NCBI GenBank assembly: GCA_964627035.1
Contig: CAZVKN010000005.1
Location: forward strand, 1-64,000
DNA: 64,000 bases
Direction of reading: 5' to 3'
Origin: CAZVKN01 sp964627035
GTDB lineage: Bacteria > Electryoneota > AABM5-125-24 > Hatepunaeales > Hatepunaeaceae
Positions 9,966 through 19,656 of the stretch are shown piece by piece. Position 1 is the stretch's first letter. Each line of letters starts with the position of its first letter. A program made the position numbers and the translations under genes. The notes beneath the pieces were generated by a model. It was given only the letters and a program-made list of their open reading frames with translations, searched no databases and was not told where the DNA came from.

Positions 9966-10077
9966 AGGATCAGTGAAAAATAATGATGGTTTTTTAATAA
10001 GATACGTAAGATAGCTGGAAGAATACAATAGTGTCAGCAACGGCAAGTTTATACCAGATTCATGCACAGCAGATGAA

Positions 10078-10117
10078 TGTGATTAGGTAATTGAGTAATT
10101 TTGTGATTAAGTGATTC
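10078..10117. repeat. 8-bp degenerate tandem array (AGTGATTG type)
   Basis: Five head-to-tail 8-mers (TGTGATTA, GGTAATTG, AGTAATTT, TGTGATTA, AGTGATTC). The same unit occurs at 25144-25183, 28260-28298, 30138-30169 and 49632-49711. Confidence 0.85.
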
Positions 10118-10154
10118 ACAACAGATCGAACGGATTAAACTGATTTTCACCTCA

Positions 10155-10225
10155 CCACCAAGACACAAAGGCACCAGGAAAACTGATACAAGTCTTTTCT
10201 TCTTGGTGTCTTCGTGCCTTGGTGG
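10155..10225. repeat. Palindromic repeat, CCACCAAGACAC..GTGCCTTGGTGG
   Basis: An imperfect inverted repeat whose arms read ACCAAGACACAAAGGCACCA and TTGGTGTCTTCGTGCCTTGG. A second copy is at 46124-46192, and a related fragment is at 26598-26629 inside a coding region. It belongs to a widespread class of bacterial interspersed repeats. Confidence 0.85.
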
Positions 10226-10243
10226 GTAATCTTTCTCACATTC

Positions 10244-12532
10244 TCACCGAACCAATACGATCTTTCGCGTTATCGTCTGCACATCCGATTTTAGTCGAAC
10301 GAGGTATATCCCCGATGTCATTTCCGCCCCATCCCAATGCGTGGTGTAGCTGCCTGCATTTAATCGGTCTTCCACCAGTGTTGTCACCAACCGACCGTTC
10401 AGGTCAAATAGCTCAAGAGAAACTTCTGTCTCATTCGGTACTTCAAAAGTGATATTCACCTGTGCGTTGAACGGATTGGGGTAAATAGAGCGGAGCGTAA
10501 GGGTGTTTGGGACATTGACCTTACTTTCTTGAACTGCATCTCCTCCGGTGTATTGAAGTATCTCGATTCCTGAATTTTCGACCACATAAATCAAACCATC
10601 TTCCATCAGAATAGCGGTCGGATTATCCGGTAGTGTTATTGCATCAATCAGAAACGGCTCCTCAGGATTACGGACGTTGTATAGATGAAAATTGGTCTCG
10701 CCATAGTCACTAACGGCTACCAGTCCGTGTTGTATTGAGGTAACCAGAAACAACGGTTCACGGAGTGATCGATCAATCTGCCCGATTCGTTCGGGATGAA
10801 CAGGATCTGCGAGACTGAATATTGTGCCGTAAGAAATCATTAGATCGTGTTCTAAGGCTATGGGATAGTAAAAAGCATCTTCTTCTTCGAGATGAGATAC
10901 AATCTCAGGTTGCGATGGATCTTCAATTGATATGATGTAAGAACCGGAGAAGGTCCACCAGAGATGTGGAATGTACACCATTTCTTCGTTTACAGCCATG
11001 CCGAAGCAGAAGCCTGCGTACGCTCCTTGCCTATCAATGGAGAGTGAACCGATTACTTCTGGATTCTCCGGGTTGTCCAAGGAGATAACATTGAAACAGC
11101 TCCAGGTTGAGTCAACATCATCATCATAATTGTAAACCATTGCAGAAGCTAATACACCTCTACTCCACGGCGCGATGTCAATGTATGCGATATCGCGTTC
11201 TTCATCCGGAAGCATTTCCAAAAAACCGACAGTTTCCGGCGATTCAGCATCGCTGATGTCAATGACAGTCAGGTCAAACGATGGGGAAAGTGTTACGACA
11301 TAATCACTACCCTCGGGATGTGTCCAAGTGCAATGTCTGAAGTAGTGGGCTTCCAAGTGATAATCACTGACCTCGACTGGGTTCTCAGGATTTTCCACGT
11401 ATATTACCCGGAGCGTGCTATCGTTCAGCGCGACTGTCAGATAATCATCTATCTTTCCTAAATCGTTGCGACAAGTACGTGAGCGGAATCTACCCAACAA
11501 TTCAACGCTCTCTAAGTCTGAAAAGTCAAAGCAATGAAGTCCTAATTCACTCGCCACATGGAGGATATCATCCTGAAGAGTAATTTCTCTTGGATATGAA
11601 AATAACTGATCATGAAATCTGACAACCTCAACCAGAGTATCGGGATCCTCAGTTGAATAAAGACCCAATGACCATTCGTCTTCCTCTAATCCTACAGCAC
11701 CGAGCAACCCTTCAACACTTCCTACAAGATAAGGATAATAGTCTCTCTCGTGTGACCACCGTAGGAACGGTTCAGTTGGATCGCTGAAGTCAATACATTC
11801 AAAGTAGTATCCTTCAAAGTGACGGGATGTTCCGGTAAAAAAAAGAGTACCTACAATTCTTGGTTTATAATTCCAATAAGGATAAAGGGTGCTTTCTGAA
11901 CGATATGAACCGACGATTTCCGGATTTTCAGGATTCTGTAATGATAGAAACGTGATATTGCAATACAGCCCAAAATCTTCGACGTAATTGACTAATATGC
12001 TGTCAGATATATCCAGCCTTTTACCGCTGACCCTTAAGGTACTATCAACAACCACCGGATTTTCAGTATCGGAAACATCAATTACGTATAGATAGCTTCT
12101 TCTGTCAGCTACAGCAACTGTATAGATGTAATCGTCAATCTGAACGAATTCATAGCCACGAGTTTGTAAGTTGCTTGGAAGTTCCGGAAGAAGCTCCAAG
12201 TTACTTGGATCGGAAATATCAAGGCGATAGAGTGATCCTGCTTGAACGTTGGCAACCTCACCTATGATCTGAATTCCAACGAGTTCACTACCGCGATTCC
12301 AGTATCTCCCTGTGAGGGCAACCTGATCCAACAATTCCGGTTGGGATGGATCGCTGACATCGAAGCTGAGCAGACCGTAATCGCATACAGTCAGTGCGAC
12401 ATCACCGCTAACTGCAACATCAAAGAACTGCCCCCAGTAGGGCAGCCACCCAATCGGTTCAACGGACGGTTGGGCAAAATTGGGATTGGTAAGAACGGTT
12501 AGAATGATACATGTTAGAAAGACCTTTTTCAT
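10244..12532 (-). CDS. LVIVD-type beta-propeller protein with sorting domain
   Basis: 762 residues. The signal peptide is MKKVFLTCIILTVLTNPNFAQ; GGAGAA lies seven bases before the ATG. Residues ~25-660 are LVIVD-like repeats recognisable by cores such as GLLSFDVSDPSQPELLDQV, LYVIDVSDTENPVVV and LTVIDISDAESPETVGFL, spaced roughly 45 residues apart, implying a beta-propeller. The sorting domain starts near residue 680 (YPNPFNAQVNITFEVP, LFDLNGRLVTTLVEDRL, SGIYLVRLKSD). No catalytic motif is visible; it is more likely a surface binding or scaffold protein. The 3' end is very similar in DNA to those of the three following secreted genes, although the bodies are unrelated. Confidence 0.87.
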   Translation of the reverse strand: MKKVFLTCIILTVLTNPNFAQPSVEPIGWLPYWGQFFDVAVSGDVALTVCDYGLLSFDVSDPSQPELLDQVALTGRYWNRGSELVGIQIIGEVANVQAGSLYRLDISDPSNLELLPELPSNLQTRGYEFVQIDDYIYTVAVADRRSYLYVIDVSDTENPVVVDSTLRVSGKRLDISDSILVNYVEDFGLYCNITFLSLQNPENPEIVGSYRSESTLYPYWNYKPRIVGTLFFTGTSRHFEGYYFECIDFSDPTEPFLRWSHERDYYPYLVGSVEGLLGAVGLEEDEWSLGLYSTEDPDTLVEVVRFHDQLFSYPREITLQDDILHVASELGLHCFDFSDLESVELLGRFRSRTCRNDLGKIDDYLTVALNDSTLRVIYVENPENPVEVSDYHLEAHYFRHCTWTHPEGSDYVVTLSPSFDLTVIDISDAESPETVGFLEMLPDEERDIAYIDIAPWSRGVLASAMVYNYDDDVDSTWSCFNVISLDNPENPEVIGSLSIDRQGAYAGFCFGMAVNEEMVYIPHLWWTFSGSYIISIEDPSQPEIVSHLEEEDAFYYPIALEHDLMISYGTIFSLADPVHPERIGQIDRSLREPLFLVTSIQHGLVAVSDYGETNFHLYNVRNPEEPFLIDAITLPDNPTAILMEDGLIYVVENSGIEILQYTGGDAVQESKVNVPNTLTLRSIYPNPFNAQVNITFEVPNETEVSLELFDLNGRLVTTLVEDRLNAGSYTTHWDGAEMTSGIYLVRLKSDVQTITRKIVLVR

Positions 12533-12666
12533 TTCGATTCTCCATAATTATGTTCTGCATGTCAAGAACAAATCTTAATATCATTATTTCAAGATAGATT
12601 GTTTAACTGCTGATGTCAACTCGTTGTTATTTATTCAGAGATATTCACAACTGAGTAAATGGATTA

Positions 12667-12719
12667 GTTCAGAGTTCACGCTTCAGCGTGTAAGACAGCC
12701 TAAAGGCTGAACTCTGAAC
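12667..12719. repeat. Palindromic repeat, GTTCAGAGTTCA..TGAACTCTGAAC
   Basis: Perfect 12-bp outer arms enclose smaller palindromes (CGCTTCAGCG and CCTAAAGG). Other members: 16585-16640, 28993-29055, 49731-49791 and 50874-50936. All are intergenic. It could act as a bidirectional terminator or processing signal between genes, but no U-tract is present. Confidence 0.88.
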
Positions 12720-12745
12720 CTGCTGGAGTCCGGAATGACAAGACT

Positions 12746-15700
12746 CTACTTTGTCAGTACAATCTTTCGGGTAATGGTCCTTGTATCCGATTTCAGACGA
12801 ATAAGGTATATTCCCGATGTCAACGCTGACCCATCCCAGTGCTGCGTGGTGTGGCTGCCTGCTGTTAAACGGTGCTCAACAAGCGTTGTCACCAGCCGAC
12901 CGTTTAGATCAAATAGTTCAAGCGATACATCTGTCTCATTCGGCACTTCATAAGTGATATTAATCTGTGCGTTGAACGGGTTGGGGTATGTACTAATTAT
13001 CCCCATTCTGCTTGGGAGCGGAGCTGATTTCATTTCCACAACCCACAAACCATCTGAACGATAAATTCCCTCACCGACAACAGTTTCATAGTCTAACGGA
13101 TAACTGCCGGATTCATCAACTAATTTGAATTCTAACAACTCATTCTCAAGAGCACCGTCAACATAAGATGTAGTCGGATCATCACCCCACACGGAAATAC
13201 CACAGAATCCATCAGCAATTACTCCCGAACCGACCAATTCACTGTTTATATAAGCTCCAATTTCACCTATCGCCTTTGAGCTTACCAAAACCAATATACT
13301 CATATTGTCACCTGTTGGCATATGAGTAGGTAACAATCGTGTGCAGGCATAAGGTGCCCGATATATATCTACCCGCTCTCCTTCCATGTCAGTTTCGTAC
13401 ACCAGATCGGCATCCTCCGACATCTTTAACATATAACCACGTCCCGGCGACATGTTGCCGAGATTGCTAAAATTGTATTCAGGAATGTAGAATCCTCCGG
13501 AACCGTCTTTGGCAATGATTAAACGATCATCCAAATCCGACAGTGCAACTGTTGCTTCTATTGATTGCCAGAGGTAGTAGCTGATAGTCTGCCAACCTTC
13601 ACTAAGCTGAATTGTATCATCCGGGGCAACAGTCATTCCTTCAAGAGTTAATTCACTGCGCTGAGCCACCTTTAGCTTGTACCCTTGAGCCACGTCCCAT
13701 CCGGGGATATTGTTAAAATTTTCGTCAGGAATGTAAAAATGACCTTCTCCGTCTTTCATAAAAAGAAGCAATTCCCTTTCAACCAAATCGCGAGTTAAAA
13801 CGGTTACATCCTCTTCTTCGGGCTGAAGACGTGCTGAGATCAGATTCCACCCAAGCGATAGAGGAATCCGCTGCCTGGATTGATGCGGTTCATCAGTAAT
13901 TGTTAATGTAACCGGAATCCGGGTTTCCCCACCACGTGCGTTGTGGGTGAAAACAAGCTCGCCCGGATACTCGATTGGAATCAGGTCGTGAGCGTCCAGA
14001 ACCAAATCAAATTCCTGCTCATCATCCGGTTCTATTGTCCCTTCCTCAGGTTCGATCTGTATCCAACTGCTGTTCCCCTGAATGTGCCAGATGTCCACCC
14101 TGTCTCCACCTTCCTGAGGTGGATTACCGACGGCTGTGATAAGTACATAACTCAGAAAATCTAGCTGATTGGTAATAAAAGCACCCCCCGGATCTCCACC
14201 CGCTTCAGGTTCAAGATATGTAACGAAATCAATCTCACCGCTCTCGATATTAACCTTGTGAATCGCTTGAAGCTCCATCTCTCTGTCCTCATGGAAGAGA
14301 TAGAGTGGTGAATCATCAGGATCATCCTCCCAATAAGCTAACCCGTAAATTCGTAATCCGTCCGGGTCTATCTCAAGGTCATCAAAAGGTTCTCCATCGC
14401 GTCTGTATGCAAAGATATTATTCACAGTACTCCCGATCCAAAGGCATTCCCGATCACTGTCGTAAGTCAGTACTGTTGTTATATTTAACGGACTTTCAAA
14501 ACTGGTTTGAACCTCACCATCGAGTGAGATCCCGTATATAGTCTCGCCTACAGCACCCCAAATCAGTTCACCGTCGTAAGCCATATCCCTGAAACCTCGC
14601 CTATCATCCTCAGGCTGCTCGAAGGTATCAACTGAATCACCGTTAAGATTGAACACATAGATCAAAGGATCGCCGTCATTTGCACCGGAAACATAGAGTA
14701 GATCATCAATAAAAAGCACACCCTGAATACGGTCGTCATCAACAGCTTCACCGAAATTGTAAGACTCGCGCAATTCCCACGGATTAGCATCCAACTCACC
14801 GCGCAGTCCTGCATCTACCGACCATTCAAGCGGACCGTTACCGTCATTCCGAACAGAAAGATGACGATCTGTCACTTCTTCGGGATTAAGTATGGCTTCG
14901 ATCTCATCCACCGAAGGGAAAAATTCGGGATGTGTCATGCTGAAGTTTATCTCAAGGGTGTCATCCTGTTCCATGTTGAAACCGTCACGCGTTATACTGT
15001 TATAGCCTGGCAGTGAGGCAGTTGCACTGAATTCACCCATCAATGCAAACTCAATCTGCCAATATCCTTCATCATCGGTTTCGGCTCGCTGCCCGAATGA
15101 TGTACTGACCGTTGCCCCTTCCAACGGTTCATCATCCTCTGCGTTCACGACAAACCCTTCCAACATCCCTCCCGGTTCAACTCCAAGTCGTACCAGCCAT
15201 GAATCCCATCCTCCCGCTCCGAACGAACCTGACCAACCGTATAGCGCATAACCCCAGTCATCTGTCATTATGCCTACTCTACAGACATCTGCTTGGTCAC
15301 CTCCGTATGTCTCTGTCCAGAGTAACTCCCCATCTTCATCGGTTCTGAGTACTAAAACATCAGCTCGTTCATCATTATAGGGCAAAGTGTTTCCAGCAAG
15401 TAGATACCCACCACTCTGAGTCTGCGTCACCGAAAAACATCTTTCGGCATCCTCACCTTCATAAACCCTCGTCCAAATCTCTTCTCCCTCGCTATTTACT
15501 TTCACCAAAATAGCATCTCTGTCATCATCTCCATCCGGAACGGTGATACCTGCAAGCAGAAAATCACCTTCATCGTTCTGGATAGCATGATAACAGTGAT
15601 CATCATTTTCTCCACCGAATGTCTCGGATGAGAGTAATTCTCCCTCATCGTTTATCCTTACAAACCACATGTCAGCTCCCCCGGCACCAAACGAGCCGGT

Positions 15701-16324
15701 ATGACCCGTCAAAACGAACTCGTCTTCATCAATCTGAAAACCCATGTTAAGACCATCAACCTGATTCCCCCCGTATGCTTGCCTCCAAAGCTCATCACCT
15801 TCATCGTCTGTCATTACAACCCAGGCATCACCGTTTCCTTCACCAAAGGAAGACGTACCTCCAATTAGTAAATAGTTGCCGTTATCAAGTCTTATTGCTT
15901 CACTGCATCTTTCATGATCTCTTCCACCATAAGTGCGAGACCAAACTTGATCACCTTCTCTATCTAACATCATAAGCCAAAAATCGAATCTGCCCGCTCC
16001 CATTGATCCGGTGTATCCGCTGACAATGAAACCGTCATCAATTTCTATTACATCATAGAACCGATCATATCCTGCACCACCGAAATTCTCAGACCAGACT
16101 TGATCCCCTTCCTCATCCACCACCACTATCCATCCGTCGGTGCCTCCGCCGCCAAATGACCCCTCATTGCCGACAAGTGCAAAACCGCCCTCAGCCAACT
16201 CGATGATGCCGAGTCCCTGTTCTTGACCCCCACCACCATAAGCAGCAGACCACAGCAGTTCAGGCTGGGCTTGGAGTGGTACTATTGCGATTGTCAGACC
16301 AAGAATGATTATTAAAGTTCGCAT
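12746..16324 (-). CDS. Giant secreted protein: repeat propeller, CarboxypepD_reg, nested propeller, sorting domain
   Basis: 1192 residues. GGAGAA lies before ATG; the signal peptide is MRTLIIILGLTIAIVPLQAQ. Residues ~25-375 are seven delta-60/PQQ-like blades with a repeated core WSENFGG..YDR / SFGAGG-D-W. From ~383 comes a carboxypeptidase regulatory-like Ig domain (GFVVNAEDDEPLEGATV). From ~490 comes the first half of a BACON-like domain (VRNDGNGPLEWSV), then a ~240-residue NHL-like propeller (WELRES to about 750), then the second half of that domain (SSWIQIEPEEGTI). From ~820 two GWNL/GWQT repeats follow (GHFYIPDENFNNIPGW, GGFYIPEYNFSN). The sorting domain is at the C-terminus. The architecture from ~383 onward recurs in the gene at 30338-33898. 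The sorting domain carries a one-codon insertion (TTQHWDG instead of TTHWDG). No enzyme motif is visible; probable surface protein. Confidence 0.87.
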   Translation of the reverse strand: MRTLIIILGLTIAIVPLQAQPELLWSAAYGGGGQEQGLGIIELAEGGFALVGNEGSFGGGGTDGWIVVVDEEGDQVWSENFGGAGYDRFYDVIEIDDGFIVSGYTGSMGAGRFDFWLMMLDREGDQVWSRTYGGRDHERCSEAIRLDNGNYLLIGGTSSFGEGNGDAWVVMTDDEGDELWRQAYGGNQVDGLNMGFQIDEDEFVLTGHTGSFGAGGADMWFVRINDEGELLSSETFGGENDDHCYHAIQNDEGDFLLAGITVPDGDDDRDAILVKVNSEGEEIWTRVYEGEDAERCFSVTQTQSGGYLLAGNTLPYNDERADVLVLRTDEDGELLWTETYGGDQADVCRVGIMTDDWGYALYGWSGSFGAGGWDSWLVRLGVEPGGMLEGFVVNAEDDEPLEGATVSTSFGQRAETDDEGYWQIEFALMGEFSATASLPGYNSITRDGFNMEQDDTLEINFSMTHPEFFPSVDEIEAILNPEEVTDRHLSVRNDGNGPLEWSVDAGLRGELDANPWELRESYNFGEAVDDDRIQGVLFIDDLLYVSGANDGDPLIYVFNLNGDSVDTFEQPEDDRRGFRDMAYDGELIWGAVGETIYGISLDGEVQTSFESPLNITTVLTYDSDRECLWIGSTVNNIFAYRRDGEPFDDLEIDPDGLRIYGLAYWEDDPDDSPLYLFHEDREMELQAIHKVNIESGEIDFVTYLEPEAGGDPGGAFITNQLDFLSYVLITAVGNPPQEGGDRVDIWHIQGNSSWIQIEPEEGTIEPDDEQEFDLVLDAHDLIPIEYPGELVFTHNARGGETRIPVTLTITDEPHQSRQRIPLSLGWNLISARLQPEEEDVTVLTRDLVERELLLFMKDGEGHFYIPDENFNNIPGWDVAQGYKLKVAQRSELTLEGMTVAPDDTIQLSEGWQTISYYLWQSIEATVALSDLDDRLIIAKDGSGGFYIPEYNFSNLGNMSPGRGYMLKMSEDADLVYETDMEGERVDIYRAPYACTRLLPTHMPTGDNMSILVLVSSKAIGEIGAYINSELVGSGVIADGFCGISVWGDDPTTSYVDGALENELLEFKLVDESGSYPLDYETVVGEGIYRSDGLWVVEMKSAPLPSRMGIISTYPNPFNAQINITYEVPNETDVSLELFDLNGRLVTTLVEHRLTAGSHTTQHWDGSALTSGIYLIRLKSDTRTITRKIVLTK

Positions 16325-16378
16325 GTTTTCTCCATAGAGGAAATTTAGATTTTAGAGTATTAACCAAGTAGTGATTTT

Positions 16379-16430
16379 GTAGTCGTGGTTGTCTCAACCA
16401 CGATGTCGGGCTTGGGACAAGCCAGACTAC
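16379..16430. repeat. Palindromic repeat, GTAGTCGTGGTT family
   Basis: GTAGTCGTGGTTGTCTCAAC and the following bases form a hairpin with AACCACGA and continue into GTCGGGCTTG..CAAGCCAGAC. The same unit with perfect 12-bp arms is at 39889-39917. A degenerate piece is near 45879-45905. Confidence 0.8.
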
Positions 16431-16504
16431 AAACTAACAAATCACTACAAAGTTAATACTCTCTTAGATTTTTCAGAATGGGTCAAGTGCTGTTTGCGAA
16501 TAGC

Positions 16505-16546
16505 GGTAGGGGCGTGATTTATCACATCTGTTTAATCACAGATGTG
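16505..16546. repeat. Interspersed repeat, GGTAGGGGCGTGATTTATCA family
   Basis: Starts with GGTAGGGGCGTGATTTATCA, followed by a palindrome CACATCTG/CAGATGTG. The same head appears, with its inverted partner, at 25222-25292, and a short relative ending GATTCGCCCCTACC is at about 19635-19660. Confidence 0.75.
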
Positions 16547-16584
16547 CTCAATTCCCAATTACAAAGCAAATGTATCATTCTGAT

Positions 16585-16640
16585 AGTTTAGAGTTCACGC
16601 TTTAGCGTGTTGAAACAGCCTAAAGGCTGAACTCTGAACT
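16585..16640. repeat. Palindromic repeat, GAGTTCACGC..GAACTCTGAAC family
   Basis: Second member of the family described at 12667-12719. The inner palindrome ACGCTTTAGCGT and the AGCCTAAAGGCT half are conserved; the outer arms have a substitution (AGTTTAGAGTTCA). Confidence 0.85.
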
Positions 16641-16650
16641 TAAATTAATA

Positions 16651-19334
16651 TTACCTTGCCAGCACGATTTTTTTTGTAATAATCTTATTCTCCGATTTCA
16701 ATCGGACGAGGTAAATGCCTGATGTCAACGCTGACCCGTCCCAGTGAGTGGTGTGGCTGCCTGCGGTCAAACGGCTATCCACCAGCGTTGTCACCAACCG
16801 ACCGTTCAGATCAAACAGTTCCAGCAATACATCCGCCTCACTCCGCACTTCATAAGTGATATTCAATTGTGCGTTGAACGGGTTGGGGTAGATGGACGTG
16901 ATAGTAAATTCGTTCGGTATGACGGATTCAAATTGTCTAACACTGTTCACAAACTCCGACTCAAACGCCCCCATATCTGGAGCATTGCCTTGATAGTCAT
17001 CTTCTGTCTGATTGATCAGCGTGTCTTCCTGCCATACAAATAGTGATGTACCGGAATCAATACATGGAGACTCTTCGGAGAGGTCATAATCTCCCTCATT
17101 GGGACTAAGATAACGTGGATCGGTGGATATTGTCCCGGCTAAGAATTCTATCCGACCATTGTTATTGGGATCAAGTACAACGCTGTCCTGACCACCGAGA
17201 TTTGTGTATGCTATGTTCAGTGAACTTGGTTCTCCGTCCGGGCTAAAGCTGATCTCAAGTGGTGAATAGCCATAGATTATTGAGTTTAGCAGAACAACAT
17301 CGGATGCAGAGCAATATAGCGGGGTGTAAATATCTTCTTGTGGCTCCCAGGCTACTGTACAGTGAATCATGTTCAGAACTGAACCCAAGCGCACGAAGAT
17401 TCCATCGCTGGTTCTTTCAGATGAATTATCCAATATCAGGCAGGCATTCATAGACAGTACAGCTTGACCCTGAATAACTATGCCTCCACCATCATACCTG
17501 CATGTGTTTTCGACTATCTGGCATTGAGAGACAGCCAGAGTACACTGCTGACTTATCATTATCCCACCACCTCTTCTGATGGCACTGTTTTGATAGATCA
17601 AAGACATTGAAATATCCGGTGCACAATCAGCATACATGTAAATTCCGCCACCAGAATCTCTTGCATGATTTCTACTAATATGACTGCGGGTAATCTCCGG
17701 ATTTGATTCTTCTCTACACGATATCCCACCACCATTACTATCAGCTTCATTGTCATACAAGAAGCATTCAATTATTGTCGGATTAGCGTTCAGTTCGCAA
17801 CTAATTCCACCGCCAGCCCCTCCAAAGTTGTTTTCGATTATACAATTCAGGATAGTTGGACTTGAATTTTCGCAGTTGATCCCCCCACCTTTTTCGTTGG
17901 AGCCGTTTGTTAATGTAATTCCGATAAGTTGTGAAGATTCAGTCTCTTCACTGTCAAACGTAACAACTGATCCACTGGCATCGCCGTCAATGATGACATC
18001 GCGTGGATTGCCGGTTGCTCCAATGATGACTATTGCTCTACCCCTAAAGTCTATATTCTCAAAGTACTCACCTTCACTGATAATGACGGAATCGCCATCA
18101 GCCGCTGTTTCTATCGCAACAGCAATGGTCTCATATTCTTCCGGCACGTGAAGAATGCCGTCATCATCCGGTGGTAGCTGATGGTAGTAGTACGCTCCCA
18201 TATCAGCTCGCGTACTGTCAGGATCTTCGGGTAAATTAGGGTCGCCTGCGTCTATACAGGGGGAGTCTTCTGTCAATCGGTAGTCACCTTCGTCGGGGTC
18301 TGCGAAGAGGGGATCTGCATCTATATTACCGTCACCCCATTCTAAGTCTCTATCCCTAATGAAGCTCAAAGTAAGTGCGCTATCTATATCTGAATAATTG
18401 ATGCTGACTGCAGTTTGACATTGATCAACATTGAAAATTGATTCCCGCCAGAAAATCGAACTGTTAAATGTAACTGATGGAACTGCTCCCCTAAAATTTC
18501 GTATAAGAACAATGCCTCTGCGATTCCCCTCAGCTCTAAACGTGTGATACGCCATAGTACTGTTGTTAAACACCATATCAGAGCTATAGCAATGAATGGC
18601 TCCCATAACATCATTGTGGCCAGCTAATCCATTTTGCGATAGCGATGAATTATCAAGCACTATACTGGATTCACCAACCGAAATTGCTGATGCTAATTCA
18701 GCTATATTGGATTCAATTCTAACATTGACTAAGTGAATCTCTGAACTGTTAAGATGCATTCCCCCTCCCGACCATTCAGCGAAATTTTCATTTATGTATG
18801 AGTGTTCAACTATCAAAGTCGATTCATAGGAACCAATTCCGGCACCAGAAGCTCTGCTACCACAGCGTGACACATTTACCTGAAAAAGAATCGGAGAACT
18901 GTTGTTCGTACAGTAGAAACCGCCTCAACATTTCTACACCTGTTCCTTTCTATGTTTAGATACTTCAGAGACGGGCCTGCCCCATTACAGTATATCCCAC
19001 CACCATAGTCTGTATCACCATTTGTAATCGTAAAACCGCTTAAGACAGAATTTTCATCCTCTTCATTTCTAAAAACGACAACACTGCTTCCGTTCTCATC
19101 TCCATCAATGACAACTTCACTCGGATCATCCGTGTTTCCGATGACAGCAATTGCTTTCCCTTCAAAGTCGATGTTCTCGACATACTCCCCCGGCTCGACC
19201 AAAACAGTGTCGCCATCCTCGGCAGCGTCAATCGCTCCCTGGATGGCCTCGTGGTCGTCGGGGACATTGATGATCTCGGCGTGTAGTGCAAAGCAGGCGG
19301 TCAATATCAGCAGTAGTGATAGTGTGGCTTTCAT
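16651..19334 (-). pseudogene. Right-handed beta-helix secreted protein, split by a frameshift
   Basis: Reading from ATG 19334, MKATLSLLLILTACFALHAE is a signal peptide. It is followed by a pectin-lyase-like beta-helix start (INVPDDHEAIQGAIDAA, DGDTVLVEPGEYVENI). Near 18921-18928 the frame is lost and the first part ends at 18876 (FFFR). The other frame is open across the break (GFYCTNNSSPILFQVNV) and continues to 16651. A further set of beta-helix coils (NSSPTILNCIIENN, NPEITRSHISRNHA), two CIDAGD/CIDSG capping motifs and the sorting domain (YPNPFNAQLNITYEV) follow. The restored protein would be about 890 residues. A single-base deletion at a GGC/GG run (CGCCTC on the plus strand) explains the break. 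It may be a sequencing error or phase variation; as read it would give a truncated 152-residue product without the sorting domain. Confidence 0.82.
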
Positions 19335-19419
19335 AATTTGCTCCTATGTTTACTTTGTGCAACCCCGCACGGTGTCAATTCATCGTTACTGACACCAAAA
19401 TCACCTCTATATTCCCGTC

Positions 19420-19500
19420 TCGTCACACTTCGTCACATCTTCGTCACCCCTTCAAACATAATGCCACAAAGAGATTCAGGCACATTTGTGACGAAGTGAC
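19420..19500. repeat. Dispersed ~80-bp repeat with CGTCAC motifs, copy 1
   Basis: TCGTCACACTTCGTCACATC at one end and TGTGACGAAGTGAC at the other, with CCACAAAGAGATTCAGG between. The reverse complement of 46019-46101 matches it along nearly the whole length. The element is therefore a dispersed repeat found in both orientations. Confidence 0.85.
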
Positions 19501-19536
19501 CCAAAAAATATAGCCTCCCGCTACAGTGTTAGCACT

Positions 19537-19574
19537 GTTGTGTCATGTCTTGAACGAAGTGGAGACATGACAAC
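19537..19574. repeat. Palindrome GTTGTGTCATGTCT..AGACATGACAAC
   Basis: Two arms of about 12-14 bases with one bulge around a 12-base centre. It lies upstream of the 19334 gene start in an intergenic stretch of ~320 bp that otherwise contains only repeats. Confidence 0.75.
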
Positions 19575-19656
19575 GGTTAACTTTCAGTCAGGTCACCGCT
19601 GCGGCAAAGACCCGACAGAACAATTACGGAATTAAGGGCGAATACGAGATTCGCCC

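Noticed and set aside
9966..10067. Upstream 34-codon extension of the gingipain-like gene
   Set aside because: MKRVLIFICSAVFFIATTIYA further down is a proper signal peptide; the extension would bury it.
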